Below are positions 1 through 9,738 of a stretch of 64,000 bases of DNA, in pieces. Position 1 is the stretch's first letter. Every line of letters starts with the position of its first letter. Source of the DNA: Mangrovimicrobium sediminis (GTDB lineage Bacteria; Pseudomonadota; Gammaproteobacteria; Pseudomonadales; Halieaceae). Below the pieces are notes generated by a model. The model did not search any database. It saw only the letters and a list, made by a program, of their open reading frames with translations, and was not told the DNA's origin. The stretch is taken from NCBI RefSeq assembly GCF_004745945.1, contig NZ_SRLE01000009.1:248001-312000 (forward strand), written 5' to 3'. The position numbers were made by a program, and so were the translations under genes.

Positions 1-639
1 GAGATGGGGGAGATTCCGGTGGGGTGGAAAATCGGCAAGCTCGAACAGTTGATCGCCGAACTGGAAACAGGCAGCAGGCCAGCGGGTGGCGTGGGTCAAT
101 ACAAAGATGGCATCCCCAGTATAGGGGCCGAAAGTATTACTCGTATTGGAGAGTACGACTACGCCAAAACGAAGTATGTCCCAGAAGAATACTTCTCGAA
201 AATGCGGCGGGGTATTGTCAAAAATAGGGACGTGTTGATCTACAAGGATGGAGGTACCCCCGGTCGCTTCGACGCCAGAATAAGTATGTTTGGTGAAGAC
301 TTTCCATACAAAACAGCTTGTCTGAATGAACACGTATTCCGCCTACAGGCCAAAAAATCGATATACCAGAACTATCTTTATCTTTGGTTCAGCAGCTACC
401 CAATACTTGAGGAGCTTCGGCATAGAGGTGCAAAGGCAGCTATCCCTGGTATCAACTCATCCGACGTAAAGGGATTGGACTTTCTTTTTGTAGACGAGGC
501 AGTTCTCACCCAGTTTGACCAAATCGTTGAACCGCTTTTCACCAAATTGCTCCTCAATAGTCGTGAAGTTCGCACCTTGTCCAATCTTCGCGACACCCTC
601 CTCCCCAAACTCATGTCCGGCGAGCTCCGAGTAGCCTGA
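1..639 (+). CDS. hsdS: Type I restriction-modification specificity subunit (HsdS), 3' part
   Basis: This is the DNA-recognition subunit of a type I restriction-modification complex, which directs HsdM and HsdR to the target site. The reading frame is open from base 1, so the gene enters from outside the window and the ATG at base 4 is probably internal. The visible 212 residues look like the second target-recognition domain: an IPVGWKIGKL opening, a central YKDGGTPGRF stretch typical of HsdS, and a final helical conserved region ending LRDTLLPKLMSGELRV. hsdM is expected just upstream. The next gene begins 1 bp after the stop, so the two are likely co-transcribed. Family assignment is firm; target specificity cannot be read. 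Confidence 0.93.
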   Translation, partial: EMGEIPVGWKIGKLEQLIAELETGSRPAGGVGQYKDGIPSIGAESITRIGEYDYAKTKYVPEEYFSKMRRGIVKNRDVLIYKDGGTPGRFDARISMFGEDFPYKTACLNEHVFRLQAKKSIYQNYLYLWFSSYPILEELRHRGAKAAIPGINSSDVKGLDFLFVDEAVLTQFDQIVEPLFTKLLLNSREVRTLSNLRDTLLPKLMSGELRVA

Positions 640-640
640 T

Positions 641-2293
641 ATGGGTATTGAATCTCAATTTCGACAACTGCTGTCGGTGTCTTCAGAGAATGAAGTTATT
701 GAATTCAAGACTGCAAAAAACGACTACACCTTCGACAAACTGGGTAAATATTTTTCCGCTCTCAGTAATGAAGCCAATTTGATGGGGCTCAATAAAGCCT
801 GGCTTGTCTTTGGGGTAAATAATTCTCAGCAAGTAGTCGGAACCAACTACCGACCAAACAGAAAGAGTCAGGAATCTTTAAAGCAAGAAATCGCAGATAA
901 GACAACGAACCGAATAACTTTCAGGCAGATTCACGATCTGAAGCTACCCGAAGGCCGTGTAATTCTTTTTGAGATACCTGCGGCACCTCAAGGATTGCCG
1001 GTAGCGTTTAGTGGCCACTATTATGGACGTGACGGTGAATCACTTGGACCCCTCGGCATCGAGGAAATTGAGCGAATCCGCAGTCAATCTGCCGTTACTG
1101 ACTGGAGCGCCGCTATTGTTTCCGATGCTCAGTTCGATGATCTCGACCCCCAAGCACTTCGGGTTGCTCGAGAGAATTTCAAAAGCAAATTTCTGGACAA
1201 AGCTGAGGAGGTCAGCAACTGGGACGACAGCACCTTCCTCAACAAGGCCAAGTTAACAATCAAGGGTAAAATTACCCGCACTGCCCTGATATTACTCGGC
1301 CGGGAGGAAGCAGAGCACTTTCTTTCGCCCGCCGAGATCAAGATACGCTGGGTATTACGCGACCGTGACGGTAGCGAGCGCGACTACGCGCTCTTTGGTA
1401 TGCCTATGTTGTTGGCGGTGGACAAACTGTTTGCTCGCATCCGGAATCTCAAGTACCGCTATATGCGAGAGGGTACCTTGTTCCCGGAGGAAATCGACCA
1501 ATACGAGCCATATTCCATTCGCGAAGCTGTAAACAATTGTATCGCCCATCAGGACTACACTCTCGCGGGACGTATCAACGTCATCGAAAACGAAGAATCA
1601 TTGGTGTTTACTAATCTCGGCAGTTTTGTCCCAGGCGATGTATACCGAGTCGTCATGGAAGATGCCCCGGAGGAGCATTACCGCAACCGATTTCTTGCCA
1701 ATGCCATGTTCAACTTGAAGATGGTCGACACTGCCGGGGGCGGCATTCGCAAATTATTTCAATACCAGCGGCAACGCTTTTTCCCCCTTCCCGACTATGA
1801 CCTCTCCGAGAATCGCGTAAAGGTCACTCTTACTGGCAAGGTGCTGGACATGAACTATGCCAGGCTCCTGGCCACCCACGGGGAATTCAGCCTCGAAGAG
1901 ATCATCGCCCTCGATAAAGTACAGAAGCAGCAAAGACTTAGTGAAAATGAAGCCAAGGCACTTAAGGCTCGTCAACTCATCGAAGGGCGAAAGCCGAATT
2001 ACTATATCGCCAAGCAGGTAGCGCAACAGGTCGGACAGAAAGCCAATTACACCCGAAACAAGGGATTCGACAAGCAGTATTACCTCGACCTAATACGGAA
2101 GGCAATTGCGCAACACGGAGCGTTAAGTCGCGCTGAGATCGACGAGCTGCTGTGGAACAAACTACCTGATGTAATGACGGATAAGCAGAAGAAGAACAAA
2201 GTAGGTAACCTGCTTTCAGAGCTGAGGAAAGGTGGTGTTATCCGTAACGAAGGAACTCACAAAGACTCTCGGTGGGTACTCTTAAATCAGTAA
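641..2293 (+). CDS. AlbA_2 (Schlafen-like) domain ATP-binding protein of the restriction locus
   Basis: The 550-residue protein has an N-terminal AlbA_2 nucleic-acid-binding domain at about residues 15-140, opening with EVIEFKTAKNDY. A GHKL-type ATPase-like segment follows at about 285-390, with REAVNNCIAHQDY and later a TAGGGIRK glycine loop. A C-terminal helical part of about 130 residues looks like a winged helix. Proteins of this architecture are often annotated as RecG-like helicases or transcriptional regulators and are common inside type I restriction loci; their exact role is unsettled. It sits between hsdS and hsdR, 1 bp after hsdS, so it is probably expressed with them as a regulator or accessory defence factor. 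That role is inference. Confidence 0.82.
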   Translation: MGIESQFRQLLSVSSENEVIEFKTAKNDYTFDKLGKYFSALSNEANLMGLNKAWLVFGVNNSQQVVGTNYRPNRKSQESLKQEIADKTTNRITFRQIHDLKLPEGRVILFEIPAAPQGLPVAFSGHYYGRDGESLGPLGIEEIERIRSQSAVTDWSAAIVSDAQFDDLDPQALRVARENFKSKFLDKAEEVSNWDDSTFLNKAKLTIKGKITRTALILLGREEAEHFLSPAEIKIRWVLRDRDGSERDYALFGMPMLLAVDKLFARIRNLKYRYMREGTLFPEEIDQYEPYSIREAVNNCIAHQDYTLAGRINVIENEESLVFTNLGSFVPGDVYRVVMEDAPEEHYRNRFLANAMFNLKMVDTAGGGIRKLFQYQRQRFFPLPDYDLSENRVKVTLTGKVLDMNYARLLATHGEFSLEEIIALDKVQKQQRLSENEAKALKARQLIEGRKPNYYIAKQVAQQVGQKANYTRNKGFDKQYYLDLIRKAIAQHGALSRAEIDELLWNKLPDVMTDKQKKNKVGNLLSELRKGGVIRNEGTHKDSRWVLLNQ

Positions 2294-2422
2294 AAATAAG
2301 CAATGCTTTAAGAGAAGAGCTAAGAGAAGAGGCTCATAACTGCCTGATATATAACACAAATTGTTTCATTCAGTGTCAACACTTCTTCCACGTTACATGC
2401 CTCAACTTAAGAGATCAGACTC

Positions 2423-5400
2423 ATGCTAAACGAAGACGCCATAGAACAACTCGCTATCGAGCGTCTCATTGAGCTGGGTTACGACTACCGCCACGGCCCT
2501 GACATTGCCCACGATGGCGAGAACCCCGAACGGTCATCCTACGCCGATGTGGTACTGGCCGAGCGACTGCGCTCTGCGGTGGCCTGCATCAACCCCGACA
2601 TTCCCGAAGAGGTCCGTGAACAGGCCGTAAAGACTGTGTTGGGCACCCACGCCCCCGAGCTGCTGGCCGCCAACGAGATTTTCCACAAGCTCCTCACCGA
2701 TGGCGTGGACGTGGAATTCCAGCAGGACGGTGAAACCCGCGGCGAGAAGGTCTGGCTGGTGGATTTCGATAACCCTGAGGCCAACGACCGCCTGGTGGTC
2801 AATCAGTTCACCATCGTCGAGAACAACACCAACAAACGCCCGGACCTTATCCTGTTTATAAACGGCCTGCCGCTGGTGGTGCTGGAGCTGAAGAACGCTG
2901 CCAACGAGAATGCCACCCTGCGCTCCGCCTTCGAGCAACTACAGACCTACAAGAACGCCATCCCCAGCCTGTTCACCTACAACGGCCTGCTGGTGGTGTC
3001 GGACGGCCTGGAGGCCCGCATGGGCTCACTCAGCGCCGGTTTCAGCCGCTTTATGGCCTGGAAGGCCCCCGAGGATGACTCAGAGGGCGGCAAGCACGTC
3101 GGCCAGCTTGAGACGCTCATCAGCGCTGCGCTGGCCCCGGCTACCCTGCTGGAGCTGATACACCACTTCATCGTGTTTGCCCGCTCGAGCAAGGAGGACC
3201 CGGCAACCGGCCTGACCACCGTGGAGACGGTGAAGATGCTCGCCGCCTACCACCAGTTCTACGCCGTGCGCAAAGCAGTCACCTCCACCCTGCATGCCGC
3301 GGACACCGAGGGAAGCCGCAAGGCGGGGGTGGTGTGGCACACCCAGGGTAGCGGCAAGTCCCTGTCCATGGTGTTCTACGCTGGGCGACTGGTGCTGGAA
3401 CTGGACAATCCCACCATCGTGGTCCTCACCGACCGCAACGACCTGGACGACCAGCTATTCGACACCTTCGCCGCCAGCCGCCAGCTCCTGCGCCAAGAAC
3501 CGGTGCAGGCCGAGGGGCGTGAGGACCTGCGCGACAAGCTGCGGGTGGCCTCCGGGGGCATCATCTTCACCACCCTGCAGAAGTTCGGCCCCCGGGAGGG
3601 AGAGGCGCTGTTCCCGCTGCTCTCCGACCGGCGCAATATCGTGGTCATCGCCGACGAGGCTCACCGCAGCCAGTACGGCTTCTCCGCCCGTGAAGTAGAC
3701 ATCCGCGACGAGAGCGGCAAGGTCATCGGCAAGAAGACCGCTTACGGCTTCGCCAAGTACATCCGCGACGCCCTGCCCAACGCCACCTTCATCGGCTTTA
3801 CCGGCACACCGGTAGAACTGGATGACAAGAACACTCCCGCCGTGTTCGGGGAATACATCGACGTCTACGACATCGCTCAGGCGGTGGAAGACGGCGCCAC
3901 GGTACGCATCTACTACGAGAGCCGCTTGGCCAAAGTGCAGATCCGCGAGGAGCAGCGCGAGCACCTGGACGAGGAGTTCGACCAGATCATGGAGGACGCC
4001 GCAGGCTATGGCGGTGGCGAGGAAGACCTTGAGCAATTGGGCACCAAGACCAAGGCCAAGTGGACCCGGCTGGAGGCCATCGTCGGCCAGCAGGGGCGCA
4101 TCGACAACGTGGCGCAGGATCTGGTGGCCCACTTCGAGGGGCGGCAGGAAATCTTTGATGGCAAGGCGCTGGTAGTCGCCATGAGCCGCCGTATCTGCGT
4201 GGCGCTGTACGAGGCTATCGTGGCCCTGCGGCCAGACTGGCATGACGAGGACGATGCCAAGGGCGCCATCAAGGTCATCATGACCGGCTGCAGCTCCGAC
4301 CCACAGGCCATGCAGCCCCATATCCACAACAAGGCAGTCCGCAAGGCTATCGGCGAGCGCCTCAAAGACCCGGCCGATCCGCTCAAGCTGGTGATCGTCC
4401 GCGACATGTGGCTTACCGGCTTCGATGCCCCCTGCCTGCACACCCTGTACGTGGACAAGCCCATGCAGGGCCATAACCTGATGCAGGCCATCGCCCGCGT
4501 AAACCGGGTGTACAAGGACAAGCCCGGCGGCCTGGTGGTGGACTACATTGGCATCGCCTCGGACCTTAAACGAGCCCTGGCAACCTATACCGAGGGCGGC
4601 GGCAAGGGTAAGCCCACCCTGGACATCGGCGAGGCCATCGCAGCAATGCAGGAGAAGTTCGAGGTGGTGGACCAGATGCTGTCCGGCTTCGACTATCGCC
4701 GCTACTTCACCGCCGACACCTCGACCAAGCTGAGCCTGATTCTGGAGGCTGAGGAGTACGTTCTGGGGCTGGAGGACGGCAAGAACCGCTACACCCGGGA
4801 AGTCACCTTGCTCTCCAAGGCATTCGCCCTCGTAGCGCCTGATGAGGCCGCTATGGACATCAAGGACGAGTTAGCCTTCTTCCAGGCGGTGAAGGCCAGG
4901 CTGGCCAAGTTCGAGCCGGGGAACGGCCGGAGCAGAGAAGAGATCGATACTGCCATCAGGCAGCTAGTGGACGAGGCGGTTGTATCTGATCAGGTGGTGG
5001 ACATCTTTGACGCAGCCGGCATTAAGAAGCCCGACATCTCCATCCTCTCTGACGACTTCATGGCCGAGATCCAGGGGATGCAGCACAGAAATCTCGCCTT
5101 GGAGCTACTCAAGAAGATTCTGGGGGACGAGATCCGTACCCGCTCGACTCGCAACATGGTGCAGAGCCGCAGGCTCTCCGAGATGCTTGAGGGCGCAATT
5201 AACCGCTACCAGAACAACCTGCTCACCGCGGCACAAATCATCGAAGAGTTAATCGAGATGGCCGGGGAAATTCGAGCTGCTGACCGGCGAGGCGAGCAGC
5301 TAGGGATGACTGATGATGAGTTGGCCTTCTACGACGCCTTGGAGGGGAACGACAGCGCCGTCGCGATTTTGGGCGATGAGAAGCTACGCGAGATTGCTCA

Positions 5401-5590
5401 CGATCTTGTTGAACAGGTGCGCAGGAACGCCACTATCGACTGGACGGTCAAGGAGACCGCCCGGTCGAGAATGAAGGTTATGGTAAAGCGGACCTTGAAA
5501 AAGCATGGGTATCCGCCTGATAAAGCGGAGGTGGCTACAGAAACCATTCTTCGACAAGCAGAGCTAGTTGCAGCTCAATGGGCAGCTTGA
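2423..5590 (+). CDS. hsdR: Type I restriction endonuclease, R (motor/nuclease) subunit
   Basis: HsdR cleaves unmodified foreign DNA after ATP-driven translocation as part of the HsdR2M2S complex. The 1055-residue protein has the usual order. The N-terminal PD-(D/E)xK nuclease has D141 in KRPDLILF and E155-x-K157 in LELKN. The Walker A motif QGSGKS is at 308-313 and DEAH at 411-414. A second RecA-like domain follows with [15 protein letters not shown] and the arginine-finger region [11 protein letters not shown] helical C-terminus binds the methylase core. All catalytic residues are intact, so the enzyme should be active. The ATG lies 129 bp after the preceding gene, behind a weak AAGAGA. Its GC is higher than that of the following unit. 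Confidence 0.96.
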   Translation: MLNEDAIEQLAIERLIELGYDYRHGPDIAHDGENPERSSYADVVLAERLRSAVACINPDIPEEVREQAVKTVLGTHAPELLAANEIFHKLLTDGVDVEFQQDGETRGEKVWLVDFDNPEANDRLVVNQFTIVENNTNKRPDLILFINGLPLVVLELKNAANENATLRSAFEQLQTYKNAIPSLFTYNGLLVVSDGLEARMGSLSAGFSRFMAWKAPEDDSEGGKHVGQLETLISAALAPATLLELIHHFIVFARSSKEDPATGLTTVETVKMLAAYHQFYAVRKAVTSTLHAADTEGSRKAGVVWHTQGSGKSLSMVFYAGRLVLELDNPTIVVLTDRNDLDDQLFDTFAASRQLLRQEPVQAEGREDLRDKLRVASGGIIFTTLQKFGPREGEALFPLLSDRRNIVVIADEAHRSQYGFSAREVDIRDESGKVIGKKTAYGFAKYIRDALPNATFIGFTGTPVELDDKNTPAVFGEYIDVYDIAQAVEDGATVRIYYESRLAKVQIREEQREHLDEEFDQIMEDAAGYGGGEEDLEQLGTKTKAKWTRLEAIVGQQGRIDNVAQDLVAHFEGRQEIFDGKALVVAMSRRICVALYEAIVALRPDWHDEDDAKGAIKVIMTGCSSDPQAMQPHIHNKAVRKAIGERLKDPADPLKLVIVRDMWLTGFDAPCLHTLYVDKPMQGHNLMQAIARVNRVYKDKPGGLVVDYIGIASDLKRALATYTEGGGKGKPTLDIGEAIAAMQEKFEVVDQMLSGFDYRRYFTADTSTKLSLILEAEEYVLGLEDGKNRYTREVTLLSKAFALVAPDEAAMDIKDELAFFQAVKARLAKFEPGNGRSREEIDTAIRQLVDEAVVSDQVVDIFDAAGIKKPDISILSDDFMAEIQGMQHRNLALELLKKILGDEIRTRSTRNMVQSRRLSEMLEGAINRYQNNLLTAAQIIEELIEMAGEIRAADRRGEQLGMTDDELAFYDALEGNDSAVAILGDEKLREIAHDLVEQVRRNATIDWTVKETARSRMKVMVKRTLKKHGYPPDKAEVATETILRQAELVAAQWAA

Positions 5591-5629
5591 CAGCGCCAAC
5601 ACTCAGAAAACTCAACAAACCTGGACCTC

Positions 5630-5648
5630 ATATAACCCAGGGTTATAT
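5630..5648. promoter_or_regulatory. Perfect 9-bp inverted repeat, possible operator
   Basis: The arms ATATAACCC and GGGTTATAT flank a single central A. It lies 40 bp after hsdR and 128 bp before the next ORF, in AT-rich DNA. No T-run follows the stem, so an operator is more likely than a terminator. A weak promoter-like stretch beginning TTGAAT at 5671 lies between it and the following gene. Function is inference. Confidence 0.4.
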
Positions 5649-5776
5649 TTCATTTTGTGACCCCAATGCCTTGAATTTAATAGTCAAAATTCATATTGTG
5701 TTATACGTAACGGGGAAACATTTGACTTAGTCGAAAGGATGCGCTAAAAGCCCCGCGCCATTACGGGAGATAATCG

Positions 5777-5971
5777 ATGGATCGCGCCAAGTCAGTTTGG
5801 GAAGCCACATATCAAAGCGGCTCTACAAAATTAGAGGTGCTAATAGAAGAAAACGGCATCAATCAGGGCGCAGGTACTTCTGAGATTGTGAATACTCCTG
5901 CCGACGATGGGCAGCTTTTGCCTTTCCAGTCACGCTTTGATGAAGAGTGCCTAAATTTCATCATTTCCTAG
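5777..5971 (+). CDS. Small hypothetical protein of the defence island
   Basis: This is a 64-residue ORF with a clear GGGAG ribosome-binding site 8 bp before the ATG. The product is acidic and soluble (LEVLIEENGINQGAG; FDEECLNFIIS) with no signal peptide or membrane segment. I do not recognise a family. It ends 27 bp before the 523-residue cysteine-peptidase-like gene on the same strand, so the two probably form one transcription unit, and the small protein could be a partner or substrate of the large one. That pairing is inference from spacing. Confidence 0.6.
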   Translation: MDRAKSVWEATYQSGSTKLEVLIEENGINQGAGTSEIVNTPADDGQLLPFQSRFDEECLNFIIS

Positions 5972-5998
5972 AAGTCCAAAGCCACTCATCAGATAAGC

Positions 5999-7570
5999 AT
6001 GCACCAGCCGCAAGCCCTGGAATTTTTTGCGTTTGGTGATAAGACGTGTCCGATAAGCCAATTACCCGACCACCTCCAACACAAAAGTTACATCAAAGCC
6101 TACCTGTCTGGCATCGGAGCGAAAACGCTCATCGTCGAGCCAAACTACTTTGACCGCGATTACCTGGACGAATTTGCCGCTTTTTATGGCACAAGCGCCA
6201 GGGGCTATAAAAATATTTGTCGCAGGGTTCATTTTTTCGACTCCGGAGAGATCTGTAGGGACCTGCTGGAGCGCGCTCTATCTGACGATAAAGGCGCCAT
6301 AAAGCATTTTAACGACTCCTACATTGGATACATTATCCTACGCCCCCTTGAGGCGGCGCCATTTGGCCGTACCGTCCTAAGGCACTACCCACAGGGGAAT
6401 CAACAACCAACGAGAATCGATACACCGGCGAGAACCTACACCTGCCATCTTGCAGGATTGGAACTGAGAGTTGAAGGACTGGCGTGGCAACAACAAGACC
6501 GTGGAGTATCCGCCTGCGCGACAATAGGAATATGGACCCTACTGCACTCCTCTGCTTTCGACGATGTCCACGCCATCCCGACTACAGCAGATATAACTCG
6601 CGCCGCACATCTTAACTCCTCGCTGGGGAACAGACCATTTCCGCAGTCAGGGCTAAAAATCGAGCAAATGCTTGAGGCGATTCTTGCCCATGATCTCGCC
6701 CCAGTCATAACTAATCCGGACGCACCAGGTGGATATTTCAGCAAGACAAAATTTGCCGCGACCTGCGCCTCTTTTATAAGGTCAGGATACCCTGTAGCCG
6801 TAGTCGGTAATTATGAAAATGATCCTGCACAACGTCATCTAATTTGCATAACCGCATTTAGAGAAGAAAGCGCACCAAATCATGCTCAGTCTCCTGCTTT
6901 ACTGGACTCCGCCGTCAGTGTCATGTACGTCCACGACGACAATTTCGGGCCTGGCGTACGCTGCGAATTGCAGGAAGTCGATTTCGGTCTTCAAACACCC
7001 ACCGGGGTTACAAAAATCCGAATAGCAGAATTGGTCTCATCTCCGCCAACCTACGTGCAAAATCCAGAACCACACTCTACAGTTCGGTTCACACCAACTC
7101 TCATCATTGCCGCGACACATAGTGACATCAACGTCACCCCAGATCAGTTTCATGTTGCAGCTTTGCGAAAGGCAACCTCGGCCCAAGCAATTGTGAATGC
7201 CGCCACCAGCACAACTCCCCAAGTGTCTGTGGCTACTAGGATCATGAAACTTTCCGACTATCTCTCACATGAATTGGGAAGATTTTTCGCGGGGTCTGGT
7301 GACTTGTTAGGTAGAGTCAGGTTGGATATTCAGGAGAAGGTAGCCCCAATGAGCCTACACATTGGCGTAGTGCGGATAGAAATAGATGGAGATTTGGCCC
7401 TAGATGTCCTACACGATACGACCGATTGTGACCCCAATCGGAAGGCATTTGCGCACCTGATATTTGATCGCGGGCTTAAAGCAATAATGGACCAAGTTGA
7501 TCCAAACGCGAAACTCGCTGTTCTAGGAACCGAGGTGATTGCGCATGAACCTGCGAAGCCAGGGGCATAA
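5999..7570 (+). CDS. Uncharacterised protein with papain/C39-like cysteine-peptidase fold
   Basis: The 523-residue protein has no signal peptide. Residues 45-80 contain VEPNYFDRDYL followed by RRVHFF, and 105-120 contain YIGYIILRPL. A core then resembles C39/papain-like peptidases: Cys173 in QQDRGVSACATIG at the start of a helix, His280 in QRHLICITAF, and an acidic residue at 313-314 in YVHDDN. The order Cys-His-Asp and the helix after Cys fit this fold. I recall similar unnamed bacterial proteins with the same VEP...DRDY / ACAT layout, but no characterised function. It lies in a restriction island after a 64-residue ORF and is AT-rich relative to the chromosome. A defence or regulatory protease is inference. 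Confidence 0.6.
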   Translation: MHQPQALEFFAFGDKTCPISQLPDHLQHKSYIKAYLSGIGAKTLIVEPNYFDRDYLDEFAAFYGTSARGYKNICRRVHFFDSGEICRDLLERALSDDKGAIKHFNDSYIGYIILRPLEAAPFGRTVLRHYPQGNQQPTRIDTPARTYTCHLAGLELRVEGLAWQQQDRGVSACATIGIWTLLHSSAFDDVHAIPTTADITRAAHLNSSLGNRPFPQSGLKIEQMLEAILAHDLAPVITNPDAPGGYFSKTKFAATCASFIRSGYPVAVVGNYENDPAQRHLICITAFREESAPNHAQSPALLDSAVSVMYVHDDNFGPGVRCELQEVDFGLQTPTGVTKIRIAELVSSPPTYVQNPEPHSTVRFTPTLIIAATHSDINVTPDQFHVAALRKATSAQAIVNAATSTTPQVSVATRIMKLSDYLSHELGRFFAGSGDLLGRVRLDIQEKVAPMSLHIGVVRIEIDGDLALDVLHDTTDCDPNRKAFAHLIFDRGLKAIMDQVDPNAKLAVLGTEVIAHEPAKPGA

Positions 7571-7938
7571 ACGGGGGCATTTTCTCTTTCCAATAGGCAG
7601 CTAACTTATTTATATCAATGAGTTAATGGCCCTATCAGGAGCTGTCTCTGGGCACCACCTTATCCCCTCCCCTATCACATACTGAAAACCCTCAGCTGTC
7701 GGCTTCAGAACCACCGACTTGGTCTGGCCCTTTACGCCAGGCTTATCAGCCTACACACAATGCGGAACAGGCTTACTCAAGGCAAAGCACTTGAGGCGTG
7801 CAGTTCCAGTGTCTTGAAGGAAATGAGGCCGCCAAAGGCAAGAGCGTACAGCACACTCGGATAGATAAGTTCTGTGGAGATGCCCACTCCCCCATAGCTA
7901 AAACAGGGGGGGTCCTGGCCGGAGGAGTTATTTCCTTC
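7571..7938. other. Gene-poor gap between the peptidase-like gene and fic
   Basis: These 368 bp separate the convergent peptidase-like gene (plus) and fic (minus). Apart from the minus-strand remnant at 7610-7750 I see no ribosome-binding site, RNA gene or strong stem-loop here. The longer open frames present are low-complexity shadows without starts. Confidence 0.6.
7610..7750 (-). pseudogene. Short coding-like remnant downstream of fic
   Basis: Read on the minus strand, a 46-codon open stretch bounded by TAG and TAA has protein-like composition. It includes GVKGQTKSVVLKPTAEGF and ends with CPETAPDRAINSLI. It has no usable start codon at its beginning and no ribosome-binding site, so it looks like the 3' end of a decayed gene. 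I do not recognise the parent family. It could instead be a chance frame. Confidence 0.3.
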
Positions 7939-9108
7939 TCAAATGTCTGCTGGTTCTCCATAGGCGATATCGAGAATTTGCGGCGCAGCATAGACAACTG
8001 GCCTGAGCGTCCCATCAATCGGCACAAGAAATTGAGCTTCAACCAATTTATCAATATCAGACTGCGCGGTAGGTTGAGACACGCCCGTGAGTTGCCGCAC
8101 GATCGTAGTGGTCAAAATCGGTCGGGTAAACAAGCTGTCTATGAGTGTGACCAGGCGGATGTTCCCCTGCGTAATTTTCGCTATCCAGTCATCTCGCAGG
8201 TAGATCAATGCGTCACAACGGGCAATCGCATCTTCGGCCTGAACTATGGTGCCCTTCAGGCAAAATTCAATCCAGGCCGACCAATCCCCACGCGCGCTCA
8301 CATTAAATAGATTGTTTATATACTCGTCCTTGTACCGTTCAAAAAATGGACTCATATACAACCACGGCATAGAAAGGCCACACCACTTCCAAGTGGTTAG
8401 CGCCAGAATAAGCCTGCCAACGCGACCATTTCCGTCTCGAAATGGATGTATAGTTTCAAACTGGTAGTGAAGCAGATAACACATGATCAAAGAGTCATAC
8501 TCCCGTTGACCTTGCTCCTCCGGACGCAATTTTGCATCTAACTCTTGCAAGCACTGGGACAGGTGAGTGGGCGGGGGCGGTATAAATCGCCTGCCCGATC
8601 CAATGTGAACTTGTGTCTCTCGAAACTTGCCTGGTGACTTATCGTCTCCTCGCACACCTTCCAATAACCACTGATGCAGGTTCCTTATCAGACTCAACGA
8701 CAACGGATACTCTTGGAGCGCGTTAAAGCCCTCCCGCAATGCCCTCCCGTAATTAGACACTTCGAGTTGCGCGTTTGCCTTGTCTCCCGAGGTCGCCGGA
8801 ACAACTGGCTCCAATTCAAAAAGTAGCAACTCCTTGGGCGTGGCATAGGTACCCTCCAAACTGGACGATCGAAGTGCCTCCCTGCTCCGAAGAGGGGACA
8901 ACAGCAACTCCGGGTTTGGCAACCTGCGGCCAACACCATCCAATCTCCCAAGAGCCATTTTCGCATCTGCCAATAGAGCCCATATTTCTTGTGGGATCTG
9001 CCAATCGGGATACAGGGGGTTTGGAACGAAGGCCCTGTCTTTGCCTGTTGATACAGGAACGGTCACTAATTGGCCGGTTTGCTCATCAGTAAACTTTGAA
9101 GTATCCAT
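7939..9108 (-). CDS. Fic-domain protein (probable AMPylase) with C-terminal winged helix
   Basis: The 389-residue protein has an N-terminal Fic_N region. A complete Fic motif HPFRDGNGRVGR at 221-232 has His221 as the catalytic base. A C-terminal winged-helix-like domain covers about 305-375 (TIVRQLTGVSQPTAQSDIDKL). Such enzymes usually transfer AMP from ATP to a hydroxyl on a target protein. Residues 81-86 (SSSLEG) match the inhibitory (S/T)xxxE(G/N) motif, with Glu85 as the autoinhibitory glutamate. It is therefore a class II Fic protein that restrains itself, and no separate antitoxin gene is needed or seen. An inverted repeat sits 18 bp before the start codon and may be its operator. Confidence 0.92.
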   Translation of the reverse strand: MDTSKFTDEQTGQLVTVPVSTGKDRAFVPNPLYPDWQIPQEIWALLADAKMALGRLDGVGRRLPNPELLLSPLRSREALRSSSLEGTYATPKELLLFELEPVVPATSGDKANAQLEVSNYGRALREGFNALQEYPLSLSLIRNLHQWLLEGVRGDDKSPGKFRETQVHIGSGRRFIPPPPTHLSQCLQELDAKLRPEEQGQREYDSLIMCYLLHYQFETIHPFRDGNGRVGRLILALTTWKWCGLSMPWLYMSPFFERYKDEYINNLFNVSARGDWSAWIEFCLKGTIVQAEDAIARCDALIYLRDDWIAKITQGNIRLVTLIDSLFTRPILTTTIVRQLTGVSQPTAQSDIDKLVEAQFLVPIDGTLRPVVYAAPQILDIAYGEPADI

Positions 9109-9738
9109 ATAAAGCCAAATAATCGGTCAAATATTTTGATTTGACATGGTCTATGCAAAATATAATCGGGAATATTTTATTAGATGATTGGAGCCTATAC
9201 AAAATATTTGGCTATATATTTTACTTTGTAGGCCCAATACAAAAGCACAAACTTCATACGAATGAGCCACTTATGCGGGCATATCTATGCCAGCACGCAC
9301 CCATTATTCATATATATCAATTGCTTATGCGATTTATTGGAATGTCTCTCCGGGCACCATCCCAATCCGCAACTCCCCAAACGCTCCTCCAGTCACCGGG
9401 CTGCCTCTACAGCCCGGGAGAGAGTTCGTACGCCCCGGTCCCGATCGTGTCCGACACCACCAGAACACCCGCCCGGCACACTGAACCTGCGTAACTGATC
9501 ACCTGGCCACCCGGCCCTTTCGGGCTATTCGCGGGATCTCCAATCGTGGTCTATTATGCGACCGCGTATTATTTTCCGGTTGAACCAGACCACACCCACC
9601 GAGCCAGCTTGCGCGACCAGAACGCGCTAGCGAGGGAATCTTTTTTGTCTCGCTCGGGGCCTGTTCGTCGGGACCAGAACCTTTTTCGGGACCAGAGCCT
9701 CCCCCGCCCGGCCGGGGAACCAACAAGGAGAAAAACCA
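9109..9738. other. Long AT-rich to GC-rich intergenic transition
   Basis: These 630 bp between the divergent fic and midcut genes hold no supported gene. The first 200 bp are strongly AT-rich with two similar CTATGCAAAATAT/CTATACAAAATAT stretches. After about 9340 the sequence switches to the GC-rich chromosomal style. GACCAGA occurs four times between 9588 and 9705, twice inside a near-tandem CGGGACCAGA unit, and AGCGAG/CTCGCT arms flank a T-run at 9628-9653. Leader structure for the following gene is possible. The change of composition probably marks the edge of the accessory island. Confidence 0.55.
9126..9145. promoter_or_regulatory. Inverted repeat upstream of fic, possible operator
   Basis: Arms GTCAAAT (9126-9132) and ATTTGAC (9139-9145) are separated by 6 bp, only 18 bp upstream of the fic start. 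On the minus strand a TTGCAT...AATATT pair with 17-bp spacing overlaps it, so a regulator bound here would block fic transcription. The C-terminal winged helix of the Fic protein itself is a possible binder. Inference only. Confidence 0.35.

Noticed and set aside
3455-4474. 339-codon minus-strand open frame inside hsdR
   Set aside because: It is antisense to conserved helicase motifs of HsdR, has no ribosome-binding site and a composition typical of GC-rich shadow frames.
9461-9540. Attachment site or tRNA gene at the island edge
   Set aside because: No cloverleaf, direct repeat or integrase could be found, so no att site is claimed.
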